Assembly (NCBI RefSeq): GCF_008728635.1
Contig: NZ_CP044285.1
Span: 4,154,001-4,218,000 of the forward strand
Length of the DNA: 64,000 nt
Source of the DNA: Hymenobacter baengnokdamensis
Lineage (GTDB): Bacteria; Bacteroidota; Bacteroidia; Cytophagales; Hymenobacteraceae
Direction: 5' to 3'
Below, one piece after another: positions 9,720-19,146 of the stretch. The notes beneath the pieces were generated by a model. It was not told the DNA's origin. It made no database searches and was given only the letters and a program-made list of their open reading frames with translations. The translations under genes and the position numbers were made by a program. Every line of letters begins with the position of its first letter. Positions within the stretch are counted from its first letter, which is position 1.

Positions 9720-12700
9720 ATGCGTTTACTCCTTACCCGCGTACGCCCTTTGCTGCGTCAGCTGGCGCTACTGCTGGCCTTGCCCGTTGTGGCGCAGGCC
9801 CAGCTAGTACTAACATCCGGCAGTGCTGTTACTACTGATTTCAATGCATTGGGCTCAAGCGCCACAGCTGCGTTACCCGCTGGGTTCGTAGTTTCCAACG
9901 TTTCCAGCGGTATTACCTATTCCAGCGGTACTAACACGAGCGCCACAACACTCGCCGCTGGCACGAGTGGCACGGGAGCCCTCAGTAGTACGTCATCCGG
10001 CGGCACTTATAATTTCGCGAATGGAGTAACGGCGACCGCTACCGACCGGGCACTTGGCTTTCTTAGTACGGGCACCTATGTGGCCCCACGGCATCTGCTG
10101 CTGGCCATCCAGAACAATACCGGGCAAACCATTACCGACCTGAGCATAGCCTATGATATCGAGAAATATCGTGCGGGCACCCGAGCCTACGAATGGCAGT
10201 TCTGGACAAGTACTGATGGGAGCACCTGGGTACAGCAAACCTCTCTGACGCAGTCATACACCGCCGATGGAGCAAACGCCGTTGTTAATCCGACTACTAC
10301 AGTTTCTAAAAACACCGTTCTAACCGGCCTCAACCTGGCGGCTGGGGCTATTACCTACCTTAGGTGGTCGTATGTGGGCATAGGCGGTAGCACAAACGGT
10401 CAGGGGCTTGGGCTTGATAATCTGGTACTGACGCCTAGCCTTTCGGCCACCGCGCCTACCGGCACCACCTCCATCACGACTACCAGCTCCAACTATAGCA
10501 GCCCCTATTGCGTTAGCAGCAGCACCGGGAGCGCCGCTTTTAACGTAGCCTATACGGCCAGCACTACTGGCACGAGCACCTTCACCGGCACTTTCAAGGC
10601 GCAGCTTTCCAACGCAGCCGGCACCTTTCCGGCCGATGCCACCAGCAATATTATTGGTACCGGCACGGGCACCTCGCCTATATCGGCCACCATTCCGGCG
10701 GGCACGCCCAGCGGCACCGGCTACCGCATCCGGGTCGTCAACGACGGTCCCAGCACCCTGGGCTCCGATAACGGTAGCAACCTGACTATCACCCTGGCTC
10801 CGGCCAGCAATCCCGTTAGCGTTGCGCCGGCTACGGCCCAGACGCTTACGCCCACTGGCAGCGGCAATACCCTCACGGCCAGCGCGGCCGTGCCTTCGGC
10901 TTATGCCTGGTTTTATGGCATTACGGCTGGCGGACCTTTTTCTACGGCCATTGCCAGCGCCACCACGGCTACTTACCAGCCCAATGGAGGCGACTTTCCC
11001 GGCATGGGTACCTATTACGTGGTGGCTCAGGCCACCACCTCGTGCGGCAGCGTGGTCGGCACCAGCTCGCCGGTTACCATTACCGTAGGCCAGGCGCCGT
11101 CGGCGCTGACTGCGTCAGTGGCTTCCCTGCCCGACTTTGGCTCGGTGGCAATCGGCAGCACGTCGGCAGTGAAATCGTTTTCTGTGAGTGGCAACGGCCT
11201 CACCGGCGCTGTAACCATCACGCCCGCGCCGGGCTTCGAAATCCGGACCGGCGCTACGGCTTTTGCCTGCTGCGCTATTGTGCTGTCGCCCGCCAGCGGC
11301 ACCCTGGGCAGCACCCAGATTGACGTGCGCTTTGCGCCTCAGCTGGCCCAGGCCTACGCCGGCAATATTGCCGTGAGCAGCCCCGGCTTTAGCGAGCAGG
11401 ACGTGGCTGTGACCGGCACCGGCATTGCGCCTACTTACCCGGCCACCGTGAATACCACCGCTCCCTCGGCTATCATGACTACCTCGGCTACTGCCGGCGG
11501 CACTACCTCCGACGACGGCGGCAGCCCTATTACGGCTTACGGCGTGGCCTACGGCACCGATACCGAGCCAACCGTGGCCGGCCTGCACACCACCGACGGC
11601 GCCGGCCTGGCCACCTTTACCAGCTCCCTGACCGGCCTGCAGCCCGGCGTGCTCTACTATGTGCGCGCCTACGCTACTAATGCCCAAGGCACTCTATATG
11701 GCGAGCAGCTTAGCTTCACCACCGTGGCAGTTCCGCTGGCCGATGAGCCGACTACGTCCTCTACCATCACGGCCAGCGCGGTTTATCCGAGCCGGATATT
11801 GCTGACTTTTAGCGGAGGCAACGGAGCTAAGCACCTGCTGCTGGCCCACCTCAACGGGGCAGTCAACCAGGACCCCAGCGATGCAACTACTTATACGGCC
11901 AGCGCTACGTTTGGCAAAGGCTCTGTGCTCGGCTCCGATGCCGATAACTATGTAATACTTGCTGCGGCCAGCGATACGGTGACCGTTTTTGGGCTGCACC
12001 CCAACACACCCTATACGTTTGCAGTCTACGAATACAACGATAACAATACGCCCTACGCCGAAAACTACCTGACCAGCAACCCCGGCACTTTCGCGCTCAC
12101 TACGCCAGCGCTGCCGCCCACGCGGCTGTTTCAGGAAGACTTTAGCTACCCTGCGGGCACGCTGCTCACCGCCGACAGCTGGGCGGCGCACAGCGGCGCT
12201 GGCACCAAGCCCTTTACCGTTACCAGCAATAGCCTCTCCTACGCTGGCTACAGCGCCGGCACTGGCAACTCTACCGCCTTTACGGGGAGTGGGGAAGACG
12301 ACGACCGGCAGTTTACAACCATGTATGCGCGCACTCCGGTATATGCATCGTTTCTGGTATCGGTGAGCAGTGCATCTACCACCGGCGATTACTTTCTGCA
12401 CCTGGGGCCCACTATCCTAAGCAGCACTTTCCGGGGCCGGGTCTTCGCCCGTAAGTCGGCCACGGGCACGCTGGAGTTTGGGGTGGCCGGCAGCGGCACG
12501 CCCGTGTACGCGCCCACCGAGTACGCCTTCAATACCACTTACCTGCTGCTGCTCAAGTACAGCTTTGATGAAACCGGCAACGAGTCGGACCTCTTTATCA
12601 ACCCCGCTACTACCGGCATCAGCACTGCCCCCGATGCCAGCGTGGTGGAGACAGCCAGCACGTCGCCTACCGATATCGGCACTATCGCTCTGCGCCAGGG

Positions 12701-13298
12701 TTCCAGCTCCCCGCTACTTACCCTTGATGGCCTGACCGTGGCCACTGCGTTTCCCTTACCCACGCCGCTGCCCGTTACCCTTACGCAGTTTACTGCCCAG
12801 TTCGTGGGCCACACCGTGCAGCTGGCCTGGCAGACTGCCACCGAGTCTAACCTTGACCACTTTGTCGTTGAGCGCGCCCCCGATGGCAAAACGTTTACTG
12901 CTTTACAGACCGTACCTGCTACGGGCAACGGCAATGGTCCGGGCCATTATTCAGCACTCGATGCGCAGGCTACTGCCGCCGGAGCTTCCCAGCTCTACTA
13001 CCGCCTGCGGAGTGTTGACCGCGATGGCTCCCGCACGTACTCGCCCGTTGAAACCGTTACTCTGACGCCTGCCTCCGCAGGCCTGGCACTATTCCCCAAC
13101 CCTACCAAAGCCACAACGACCCTTACCGGGGCTACTGCGGGCACTACCATACAAGTACTCGATGCCCTGGGCCGCGTAGTTAGCACTACTACCGCTGATG
13201 CCACTGGTGCTGCCACGCTTGCACTCCCCGCCGGCCTGGCGAGTGGGGTGTACATCGTGCGCACCGGCAGTCAGGCCCTACGGCTACTCGTGCAATAG
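9720..13298 (+). CDS. T9SS-exported multidomain protein with C-terminal sorting domain
   Basis: A 1192-residue secreted protein. It starts with a signal peptide (MRLLLTRVRPLLRQLALLLALPVVAQAQ) and is rich in Thr, Ser, Gly and Ala. Ig-like/fibronectin-like segments can be seen: DFGSVAIGSTSAVKSFSVSG with FEIRTGA near 470-520 and a Fn3-like ITAYGVAYGTDTEPTV near 600. A T9SS type A sorting domain covers about 1121-1192: LALFPNPTKATTTL, IQVLDALGRVVS and ASGVYIVRTG. No catalytic motif was recognised; adhesion or a surface role is inference. A 54-bp palindromic terminator follows. Confidence 0.9.
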   Translation: MRLLLTRVRPLLRQLALLLALPVVAQAQLVLTSGSAVTTDFNALGSSATAALPAGFVVSNVSSGITYSSGTNTSATTLAAGTSGTGALSSTSSGGTYNFANGVTATATDRALGFLSTGTYVAPRHLLLAIQNNTGQTITDLSIAYDIEKYRAGTRAYEWQFWTSTDGSTWVQQTSLTQSYTADGANAVVNPTTTVSKNTVLTGLNLAAGAITYLRWSYVGIGGSTNGQGLGLDNLVLTPSLSATAPTGTTSITTTSSNYSSPYCVSSSTGSAAFNVAYTASTTGTSTFTGTFKAQLSNAAGTFPADATSNIIGTGTGTSPISATIPAGTPSGTGYRIRVVNDGPSTLGSDNGSNLTITLAPASNPVSVAPATAQTLTPTGSGNTLTASAAVPSAYAWFYGITAGGPFSTAIASATTATYQPNGGDFPGMGTYYVVAQATTSCGSVVGTSSPVTITVGQAPSALTASVASLPDFGSVAIGSTSAVKSFSVSGNGLTGAVTITPAPGFEIRTGATAFACCAIVLSPASGTLGSTQIDVRFAPQLAQAYAGNIAVSSPGFSEQDVAVTGTGIAPTYPATVNTTAPSAIMTTSATAGGTTSDDGGSPITAYGVAYGTDTEPTVAGLHTTDGAGLATFTSSLTGLQPGVLYYVRAYATNAQGTLYGEQLSFTTVAVPLADEPTTSSTITASAVYPSRILLTFSGGNGAKHLLLAHLNGAVNQDPSDATTYTASATFGKGSVLGSDADNYVILAAASDTVTVFGLHPNTPYTFAVYEYNDNNTPYAENYLTSNPGTFALTTPALPPTRLFQEDFSYPAGTLLTADSWAAHSGAGTKPFTVTSNSLSYAGYSAGTGNSTAFTGSGEDDDRQFTTMYARTPVYASFLVSVSSASTTGDYFLHLGPTILSSTFRGRVFARKSATGTLEFGVAGSGTPVYAPTEYAFNTTYLLLLKYSFDETGNESDLFINPATTGISTAPDASVVETASTSPTDIGTIALRQGSSSPLLTLDGLTVATAFPLPTPLPVTLTQFTAQFVGHTVQLAWQTATESNLDHFVVERAPDGKTFTALQTVPATGNGNGPGHYSALDAQATAAGASQLYYRLRSVDRDGSRTYSPVETVTLTPASAGLALFPNPTKATTTLTGATAGTTIQVLDALGRVVSTTTADATGAATLALPAGLASGVYIVRTGSQALRLLVQ

Positions 13299-13312
13299 CC
13301 CCCTGATATAAC

Positions 13313-13366
13313 AAACGACCAGAAAAAGCCTCCGCCTGAACAGGCGGAGGCTTTTTCTGGTCGTTT
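13313..13366. terminator. Bidirectional terminator, 54-bp perfect palindrome
   Basis: Arms 13313-13338 and 13341-13366 are perfect 26-nt inverted repeats around a 2-nt AA centre. The core is GCCTCCGCCTG with A5/T5 flanks, at the convergent junction between the T9SS cargo gene and the S41 peptidase gene. It should terminate both transcripts. Confidence 0.85.
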
Positions 13367-13422
13367 AGCCAACCTGGCCACTACTGGCGCAAGTTTAGAC
13401 GCAGTCGTCACTCGTGCCGTTT

Positions 13423-15117
13423 TTACTTCATGCCTGCCGACTTGGTAGCACTGGCCGCCCGCCCGCCCGGCTTCAGCAGCGCGGCGTAGCGGTTGGGGTC
13501 GTTGAGTACCGCAATGGCCGCCTGAATGTTAGGGTCGTCGTCGAAGCCGGCTTCGGTACGGCCTTTCTCGTAGTAGTAGCGCGAGGCAATTTCCTCTTCC
13601 AAAAGCTCCCGGATTTCGGGCTTGAAGCGCTGCAGGTCGTTGGTTTTGTTGGCGGCTACTTTACGCTTAATAGCGTCCAGCTCCGGCTTCACGTCGTCGT
13701 AGTGCTTTTCTTCCTTCACCTTCTTGGTAAGGTCGGTCAGCGAGCGCTCGGCATCGGTGCTATAGGCCATATTCTTGCCTTGCAGATACGTCACAAACTT
13801 CTGGTAGTCGGTATCTGACAGCTTGAAATCGCGGGCCGGCGGAATAGTCGCGTGCTCGGCGTGGTAGCGGGTTGCAAAGTCAAAAAGGTAGCTTTTCTGG
13901 ATAAGCACCCGCGTAATATCCGCAATCTGCCGGTCCTGAATATCAATATCGGGCGCCACGCCGCCGCCGTCGTACACGGTGCGGCCGGCCGCCGTCTTAA
14001 ACGCGGTGCGCAGCGAGTCGGGAAACTTGCTCAGCGCCCCGTCGTCGGCCCGGTGCGAGTAGTCGATTTCCTGAATACATCTGCCACTCGGTATATAGTA
14101 CTTAGCAGTTGTTACCTTCAGCTGCGAATTATAGCTCAGCGGCCGGGTGGCCTGCACCAGTCCTTTCCCGAAAGTGCGCTCGCCTACCAGCACGGCGCGG
14201 TCGTAGTCCTGCAATACCCCCGACACGATTTCCGAGGCCGAGGCCGAGCGGTTGCTCGTGATAATGGCAATCGGAATCTGCGTATCGAGGGGCACGTCGA
14301 GCGCCTTATACGTTTTATTCCATTCCGTTACTTTCCCCTTGGTACTTACTACATCTAACCCTTTATCAACGAATAGGTTAGAGATATTAACCGCCTCATT
14401 CAGCAGGCCGCCGGGGTTATCCCGGATATCAAATACAATCTTCTTCGCGCCCTTTTCCTTCAGCTTCACCACGGCATTGCGCACCTCGCGGCCCGCATCC
14501 ACAGTAAAGCCCGCCAGCTGAAAATAGCCGATATCGTTGGTCAGCATGCCGTAGTAGGGCACATTGTCAACCTGAATCTTATCGCGGGTAATATCAACCG
14601 TCACCGGCTTGTCCTGGCCGTAGCGGGTTACAATGAGCTTCACCAGCGAATTGGCCTGACCTTTAAGCAGCTTGCTGATATCGGCGTTGGTTTTCTTATC
14701 AACGTTGATGTTGTTGATAGTCAGAATCTCATCGCCGGGCAGCAGGCCCGCTTTCTGGGCCGGGTAGCCTTCGTAGGCGCTCTGGACCACGGTTTTACCG
14801 TTGCGCTTCACCACTACCGCCCCAATGCCACCGTACTGGCCGGTGGTGAGGGTGCGAAAATCCTCAATGTCGTCCTCCGGAATGTAGTTCGTGTACGGGT
14901 CGAGCGACTTGAGCATCCCGTCGATGCCCGTTTTCACGAGCTTGCCGGGCGTAATCTCGTCCACGTAATACGTATTTACTTCCTTGAAAAGCGTCGCGAA
15001 AATATCCAGATTTTTGGCTATCTCGAAATACCGCTCGTTATCGGAAGCAGCCCGAAAGCCTGCGAGACCCAGCGTACTGAGCGCCAGCATTGTGAGAACT
15101 TTTTTGCGGGTAGTCAT
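13423..15117 (-). CDS. S41 family C-terminal processing peptidase
   Basis: A CtpA/Prc-like serine protease acting in the periplasm on protein C-termini. It has 564 residues. Residues 1-24 look like a membrane anchor or signal peptide. A PDZ domain (GGIGAVVVKRNGKTVV to GDEILTINNINV) spans about 95-175. The catalytic dyad is Ser293 in SNRSASASEIVSG and Lys318 in ERTFGKGLVQ. A C-terminal helical region (about 430-540) is rich in Lys and Glu. It lies downstream of rpmH and rnpA in the same direction, with a 162-nt gap. Confidence 0.94.
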   Translation of the reverse strand: MTTRKKVLTMLALSTLGLAGFRAASDNERYFEIAKNLDIFATLFKEVNTYYVDEITPGKLVKTGIDGMLKSLDPYTNYIPEDDIEDFRTLTTGQYGGIGAVVVKRNGKTVVQSAYEGYPAQKAGLLPGDEILTINNINVDKKTNADISKLLKGQANSLVKLIVTRYGQDKPVTVDITRDKIQVDNVPYYGMLTNDIGYFQLAGFTVDAGREVRNAVVKLKEKGAKKIVFDIRDNPGGLLNEAVNISNLFVDKGLDVVSTKGKVTEWNKTYKALDVPLDTQIPIAIITSNRSASASEIVSGVLQDYDRAVLVGERTFGKGLVQATRPLSYNSQLKVTTAKYYIPSGRCIQEIDYSHRADDGALSKFPDSLRTAFKTAAGRTVYDGGGVAPDIDIQDRQIADITRVLIQKSYLFDFATRYHAEHATIPPARDFKLSDTDYQKFVTYLQGKNMAYSTDAERSLTDLTKKVKEEKHYDDVKPELDAIKRKVAANKTNDLQRFKPEIRELLEEEIASRYYYEKGRTEAGFDDDPNIQAAIAVLNDPNRYAALLKPGGRAASATKSAGMK

Positions 15118-15279
15118 CGGGCTAAAGAATAGCTAATCAAGAATAAATCTCTGCCCTGGCTGCTAGCTGCGGGCCGCAAGGGCTCGCGGCGCTAAACCGC
15201 CGGAAAGGCCGTGCCAGCATACTGCCTCGACAAGAGGATGGCGCTTTTTTCTTCTTTTACTAGCGTGAAGATAGCGAAC

Positions 15280-15756
15280 CTACGGCGCGGGTTGCACCGA
15301 AGATTCTGCCAGCAAACGTTTAAGCCCGGAAATTAATTTTTTTTCTAGCAGCGGCAGCTCACTTTTTTCCTTGCCGGTGTACAGAATACCCAGCAGCGCT
15401 ACCGGGTGGCCGCCTTCAGCTTCCGTGAGGCGGTGCTTATTAAGGCGATACACCTCCCGCAGCAGGCGCTTCAGGCGGTTGCGGTCGACGGCGCGCTTAA
15501 ACGTGCGCTTGGGCACACTCACCAGCACCTGCGGCGGGGCCGTGGTAAATGCCGGGGCCGGAAACCAGGTGAGGCGGAGCGGATAAACGCCAAAAGAGGA
15601 ACCCTGCTTGCTAAAAAGCTGCTCGATTAGCTTTTTGCGGCACAGGTGTTCCTCTTTCGGAAAGGTGTAAACCCTTTTCGGCGCCGTGGCGCTTGCCTCA
15701 GCCCCCGGCTCCCTCTCTGGTGCAGAAGGGGAGCCGAGCGATTGAGATTGTTCCAT
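15280..15756 (-). CDS. rnpA: Ribonuclease P protein component
   Basis: RnpA is the protein subunit of RNase P, which trims tRNA 5' ends. From ATG 15756 the product is 158 residues; a TTG five codons upstream is also open, but it lies inside a dispersed repeat word. The first 35 residues are a non-conserved hydrophilic extension. The conserved part starts at YTFPKEEHLCRKKLI and includes the RNA-binding block KRTFKRAVDRNRLKRLLREVYR. rpmH is directly upstream, the usual bacterial order. Confidence 0.93.
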   Translation of the reverse strand: MEQSQSLGSPSAPEREPGAEASATAPKRVYTFPKEEHLCRKKLIEQLFSKQGSSFGVYPLRLTWFPAPAFTTAPPQVLVSVPKRTFKRAVDRNRLKRLLREVYRLNKHRLTEAEGGHPVALLGILYTGKEKSELPLLEKKLISGLKRLLAESSVQPAP

Positions 15757-15804
15757 AAACTGAGTAGCCAACAGCCATCAGCTTTAGGCTAATAGCTTAA
15801 CAGC

Positions 15805-15963
15805 CTAGCGCTTGTGACGGCCTTCGTCGGATACGGTGAGGCGCTTGCGGCCTTTGGCACGACGGCGGGCCAGCACGTTGCGGCCGTTAGCGGTTTCCAT
15901 ACGGTTGCGGAAACCGTGCTTGTTGCGGCGCTTGCGCTGCGAGGGCTGATAGGTACGTTTCAT
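15805..15963 (-). CDS. rpmH: 50S ribosomal protein L34
   Basis: A 52-residue, very basic protein beginning [21 protein letters not shown] and ending DEGRHKR, the full L34 pattern. The gene runs from ATG 15963 to TAG 15805-15807 and is followed 48 nt later by the rnpA start. It has its own -7 box at 15991-15998. Confidence 0.97.
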   Translation of the reverse strand: MKRTYQPSQRKRRNKHGFRNRMETANGRNVLARRRAKGRKRLTVSDEGRHKR

Positions 15964-15990
15964 GACAAGTCAAATTGCGAGTTGGGCCGG

Positions 15991-15998
15991 CAAAGGTA
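15991..15998 (-). promoter_or_regulatory. rpmH: -7 box TACCTTTG of rpmH-rnpA
   Basis: This is a perfect TAnnTTTG match 27 nt upstream of the rpmH ATG on the minus strand. Confidence 0.6.
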
Positions 15999-16136
15999 CG
16001 AATTTAGGTTTACAATAGCAAGGGCTGGCTCCAACAGGGTAGCCTTTCATGTAGGGGCGGACAACTTGCCTGGCGCCAAATGGCGTATCACTCCGCCTTC
16101 CCTCTTCTAGCTTTACCTCCTGTTTCAACGCTGGCC

Positions 16137-17885
16137 ATGACTTACTACCACGTTTCCTTCGAGAATCCGCTCACGTTTTACCTCCAGGTTCAGCTCATGG
16201 TAGAGGTGCCGGCCGAGGCCACCGGCCCGCTTGCCTTGCAGCTGCCGGCGTGGCGGCCAGGCCGCTACGAAATCCAGAACTTCGGGCAAAAGATTCAGCA
16301 CATGGAGTTTAGCGATGCCGAAACCGACGAGCTCCTGCCCTACCGCAAGGTAACGAAGGACCGCTGGGAAGTGAGCGGCGCAGCCGGCCGCAGCGTGCGG
16401 GCGCGCTACAATTTTTATGCCCACCAGATGGACGCCGGCGGCTCGTGGCTCGATGCTACCCAGCTGTACCTCAACCCGGTGCAGGCACTGCTTTACGCCG
16501 AGGGCCAGCAGGAGCTACCCTGCCAGCTTACCCTTGACCTGCCGGCCAACTGGCGCCTGGCTTGCGGCCTGCCCCAAACGCTGCCCAATACCCTGCAAGC
16601 CGCCAGCTTCGACCAGCTGGCCGATGCGCCGCTCATTGCCAGCCCTACCATTCAGCACGAGCAATACGAGGCGGGCGGCCTGCCTTTCCACGTATGGGCG
16701 CAGGGCGACGAGGCGGTAGTCAACTGGCCCCGGCTGCTGGCCGACTTTAAGGCCTTTTCGGAAGAGCAGCTGACGCTGTTCGGCGGCTTCCCGGTTACCG
16801 AATACCACTTCCTGAACCAGTTTTTGCCCTACAAGCACTACCACGGCGTGGAGCACCACAACTCGACCGTGATTGTGCTGGGGCCGGCCGAGCAGCTTAT
16901 GCAGGAAACCCTATATAAGGAGCTGCTGGGCGTGAGCTGCCACGAGTTGTTTCATACCTGGAACATCAAGGCCATCCGGCCCGCCGAGATGCAGCCCTAC
17001 GATTACAGCCGCGAGAATTATTTCCGCACCTGCTATATAGCCGAAGGCATTACGACCTACTATGGCGAATACCTGCTGGCGCGCAGCCACGTGCGTACGC
17101 CGGAGCAATATTTTGAGGAGCTGAACACCGTGCTGCACAAGCACTACGCCGATGCGGGCGGCCACAACCTGAGCCTGGCCGATGCCAGCATGGACCTCTG
17201 GCTCGACGGCTACAAGCCGGGCGTGCCCGACCGCAAAGTGTCGGTATACCATAAGGGCGCGCTGGCGGCGCTGCTGCTCGACCTGACCCTGCGGCAGCTG
17301 CACGGCCACGCCCGCAGCCTCGACGACGTAATGCGCCGCCTCTATGAAGAATTCGGCCAAACCGGCAAGGGCTACACCGACGAGGACTACGTGCGCGTGG
17401 TAACCGAAGTAGCCGGCCGCAAGATGCAGGTGTATTTCGACAAGTTTATCAATGGCACTGCGCCCCTGCAAGAGCCACTTGACAAGGCTCTGCACACCGT
17501 AGGCTGCCAACTGGTGGCTTACGAAAGCACCTCAGCCGCCGAAGGGAAATTTGGCTTCCGCACAGTGGTAAAAAATGAGCGCACCGAAGTAACGTACATC
17601 TGGCCCGGCTCGCCGGCCGCTGCCGCCCTTACTGTCGATGATGAGCTAGTAGCCATCAACGGCCGCCGCGTCGATATGAATCTGCAAAGCCTGCTCAGCA
17701 CCGACGCACCGCACTACGAAGTGGCGGTATTCCGTCAGAACCGCTTATTGCTGGTGGAGCTGGCCGCGCAGCCAGGCCTTTCGTTCGGCCCCCGCTACGC
17801 AGTGGAAAAGCTGGCCGAAGCTGATGAAGCGCAGAAGGCCGGCTTTAGCAAATGGTTGGGCTGGGACTTTAAACCGCAGATTTAA
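16137..17885 (+). CDS. M61 family metallopeptidase with PDZ domain
   Basis: A glycyl-aminopeptidase-like zinc peptidase of 582 residues from ATG 16137; the open frame runs upstream to 16080 but MTYYHVSFENPLTFYLQV is the typical N-terminus. The zinc motif is His269-Glu-Leu-Phe-His273, with the third ligand probably Glu303 in YIAEGITTYY. A C-terminal PDZ-like segment (about 475-560) includes VTYIWPGSPAAAALTVDDELVAINGRR. No signal peptide is evident, so it may be cytoplasmic. A strong terminator follows. Confidence 0.93.
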   Translation: MTYYHVSFENPLTFYLQVQLMVEVPAEATGPLALQLPAWRPGRYEIQNFGQKIQHMEFSDAETDELLPYRKVTKDRWEVSGAAGRSVRARYNFYAHQMDAGGSWLDATQLYLNPVQALLYAEGQQELPCQLTLDLPANWRLACGLPQTLPNTLQAASFDQLADAPLIASPTIQHEQYEAGGLPFHVWAQGDEAVVNWPRLLADFKAFSEEQLTLFGGFPVTEYHFLNQFLPYKHYHGVEHHNSTVIVLGPAEQLMQETLYKELLGVSCHELFHTWNIKAIRPAEMQPYDYSRENYFRTCYIAEGITTYYGEYLLARSHVRTPEQYFEELNTVLHKHYADAGGHNLSLADASMDLWLDGYKPGVPDRKVSVYHKGALAALLLDLTLRQLHGHARSLDDVMRRLYEEFGQTGKGYTDEDYVRVVTEVAGRKMQVYFDKFINGTAPLQEPLDKALHTVGCQLVAYESTSAAEGKFGFRTVVKNERTEVTYIWPGSPAAAALTVDDELVAINGRRVDMNLQSLLSTDAPHYEVAVFRQNRLLLVELAAQPGLSFGPRYAVEKLAEADEAQKAGFSKWLGWDFKPQI

Positions 17886-17937
17886 CGGATTGCGCGGATG
17901 CGCCCACTGCGTGGGCTGGCTACTGGCTGATGCTTCA

Positions 17938-17975
17938 AATATTTAATATAATTTTTTATTATATTTTATATTTTA
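17938..17975. repeat. AT-only imperfect hairpin
   Basis: AAATATTTAATATAAT and ATTATATTTTATATTT form 16-nt arms with 14 matches around a T-rich loop, just ahead of the M61 terminator. Its function is unknown; it may be only low-complexity sequence. Confidence 0.45.
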
Positions 17976-17979
17976 AATA

Positions 17980-18015
17980 CCAAAAAAAGCCGCCTGAAAA
18001 GGCGGCTTTTTTTGG
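17980..18015. terminator. Terminator after the M61 peptidase gene
   Basis: A 15-bp perfect stem (CCAAAAAAAGCCGCC / GGCGGCTTTTTTTGG) with loop TGAAAA. It is symmetric, so it can also serve the minus-strand small gene ending at 18081. Confidence 0.85.
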
Positions 18016-18080
18016 TGTGATTGCTAGTCAGCCGCGGAGCGGCGTATCCGCGCAATCCGTTAAATCCGTTAAATCTGCGA

Positions 18081-18329
18081 TTAATGTTTGGCGTCGCCGC
18101 CCTTGCCTACTTTGCCGCTGTTTACCGACATGGGGCGGTTGCCCTGCGGGTTGCTACGGATATTATTTACGCCGTGGCCGGCGCTATTGCCATCGGTGGT
18201 GTTGCCGTGGGCCGACACATCGGTGGTGTTCGGGCTCTGCACCTGCGTGCTTTTGCGCTTGGTATTGGCGGCGGGGTTGACGGACGTTTTCGCGTTCGTG
18301 AGGTCGGTTTCTTTCTTCGCAAGTGACAT
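18081..18329 (-). CDS. Small hydrophilic protein of unknown function
   Basis: I do not recognise this 82-residue product (MSLAKKETDLTNAKTSVNPA at its start). It is rich in Asn, Ser, Thr, Gly and Lys, with no Trp and no hydrophobic segment, so it is likely disordered. The ATG at 18329 is preferred over a start five codons upstream. It stands alone between an M61 peptidase gene (convergent) and a tlpA-type gene. The opposite strand also has open frames here, so coding is likely but not certain. Confidence 0.55.
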   Translation of the reverse strand: MSLAKKETDLTNAKTSVNPAANTKRKSTQVQSPNTTDVSAHGNTTDGNSAGHGVNNIRSNPQGNRPMSVNSGKVGKGGDAKH

Positions 18330-18444
18330 GGCTAATTGGAACAAGGTGAGACTACACTACGCTTCCTTGTACCACAATGCCCGCGCTGGGGTTGCTGTTA
18401 TGCCGCTTTAGCGCCACAAATGCCCGAATATTCCTTTGTCCGGC

Positions 18445-19047
18445 TCAGTCGGCCAGCTTCTCCAGCGCTGCCCTGAACTCCGGGGTGTCGTAGTCGGCCA
18501 TGCCGTCGTGGCGGTCGGCCAGCTGGCCGCTGGGCGTGAGGACGATGGTCGACGGAATCGAGGGCGAGTCGAACGGCGCCGGTAGCGGCGCGGCCGGGAA
18601 ATACACAGGCAGGCTGTAGCCTTTGCGCTTGAGCAAGGCCCGCGCCTTGTTGGGGTTGGCATCGAGCGAAATCAGCACGAAGGCCACTTTGGCCGTGTCC
18701 GTTTTCTGGTAGAGAGCTTGCAGGCCGGGCATTTCGGCCAGGCAGGGCGGGCACCAGCTGGCCCACAGACTAACGAGCACGACCTTGCCCGCAAACCGGC
18801 GCAGGTTGGTAGGGCGGCCATCGAGCGTGTAGAGCGGCAGCGGGTGCGGGTAGTCGCGGCGCTCGCTGGCAAACTGCACCGGCACTGCTGCCGGGCGCGT
18901 AGGCGGCGCGGCCCGCCACAGCCCCGTAGCCAGCAGCCCACGCTGAAGCGTGCTCAATACCGGCTGGCGCAGGCCGGTCGTCATTACTACCGCAAAGGCT
19001 ACGAAGAAAAGAATTTCGCCTCGGTTTTGGCGCAGCCAGGCTGGCAT
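18445..19047 (-). CDS. TlpA/ResA-type membrane-anchored thioredoxin
   Basis: A 200-residue thiol-disulfide oxidoreductase that should act outside the inner membrane. A hydrophobic segment at about residues 10-30 (GEILFFVAFAVVMTTGL) is an N-terminal anchor. The thioredoxin fold starts near LYTLDGRPTNLRRFAGKVVLV and carries the redox motif CPPC in WASWCPPCLAEMP. A cis-Pro region follows near SIPSTIVLTPSGQL. Its partner (cytochrome c maturation or other periplasmic thiols) cannot be told. Confidence 0.92.
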   Translation of the reverse strand: MPAWLRQNRGEILFFVAFAVVMTTGLRQPVLSTLQRGLLATGLWRAAPPTRPAAVPVQFASERRDYPHPLPLYTLDGRPTNLRRFAGKVVLVSLWASWCPPCLAEMPGLQALYQKTDTAKVAFVLISLDANPNKARALLKRKGYSLPVYFPAAPLPAPFDSPSIPSTIVLTPSGQLADRHDGMADYDTPEFRAALEKLAD

Positions 19048-19085
19048 AAGCTAAAAACCAGTTAAATTATTTCCGAATAAAAAAA

Positions 19086-19120
19086 GAACGTCATGCTAAG
19101 CTAGTCGAAGCATGACGTTC
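19086..19120. repeat. Hairpin of GAACGTCATGC type
   Basis: GAACGTCATGC and GCATGACGTTC form an 11-bp perfect stem around TAAGCTAGTCGAA, just after the PfkB gene stop. I recall closely similar GAACGTCATGCT...AGCATGACGTTC elements as frequent in Hymenobacter intergenic DNA, so it may be a copy of a dispersed palindromic repeat. It may also act as a terminator. Confidence 0.6.
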
Positions 19121-19146
19121 CGGATATTTTTCTTAGGCTGTGGCTG

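Noticed and set aside
15118..15279. Possible small RNA or gene in the rnpA-peptidase gap
   Set aside because: No conserved RNA fold, ORF or promoter box could be identified in these 162 nt.
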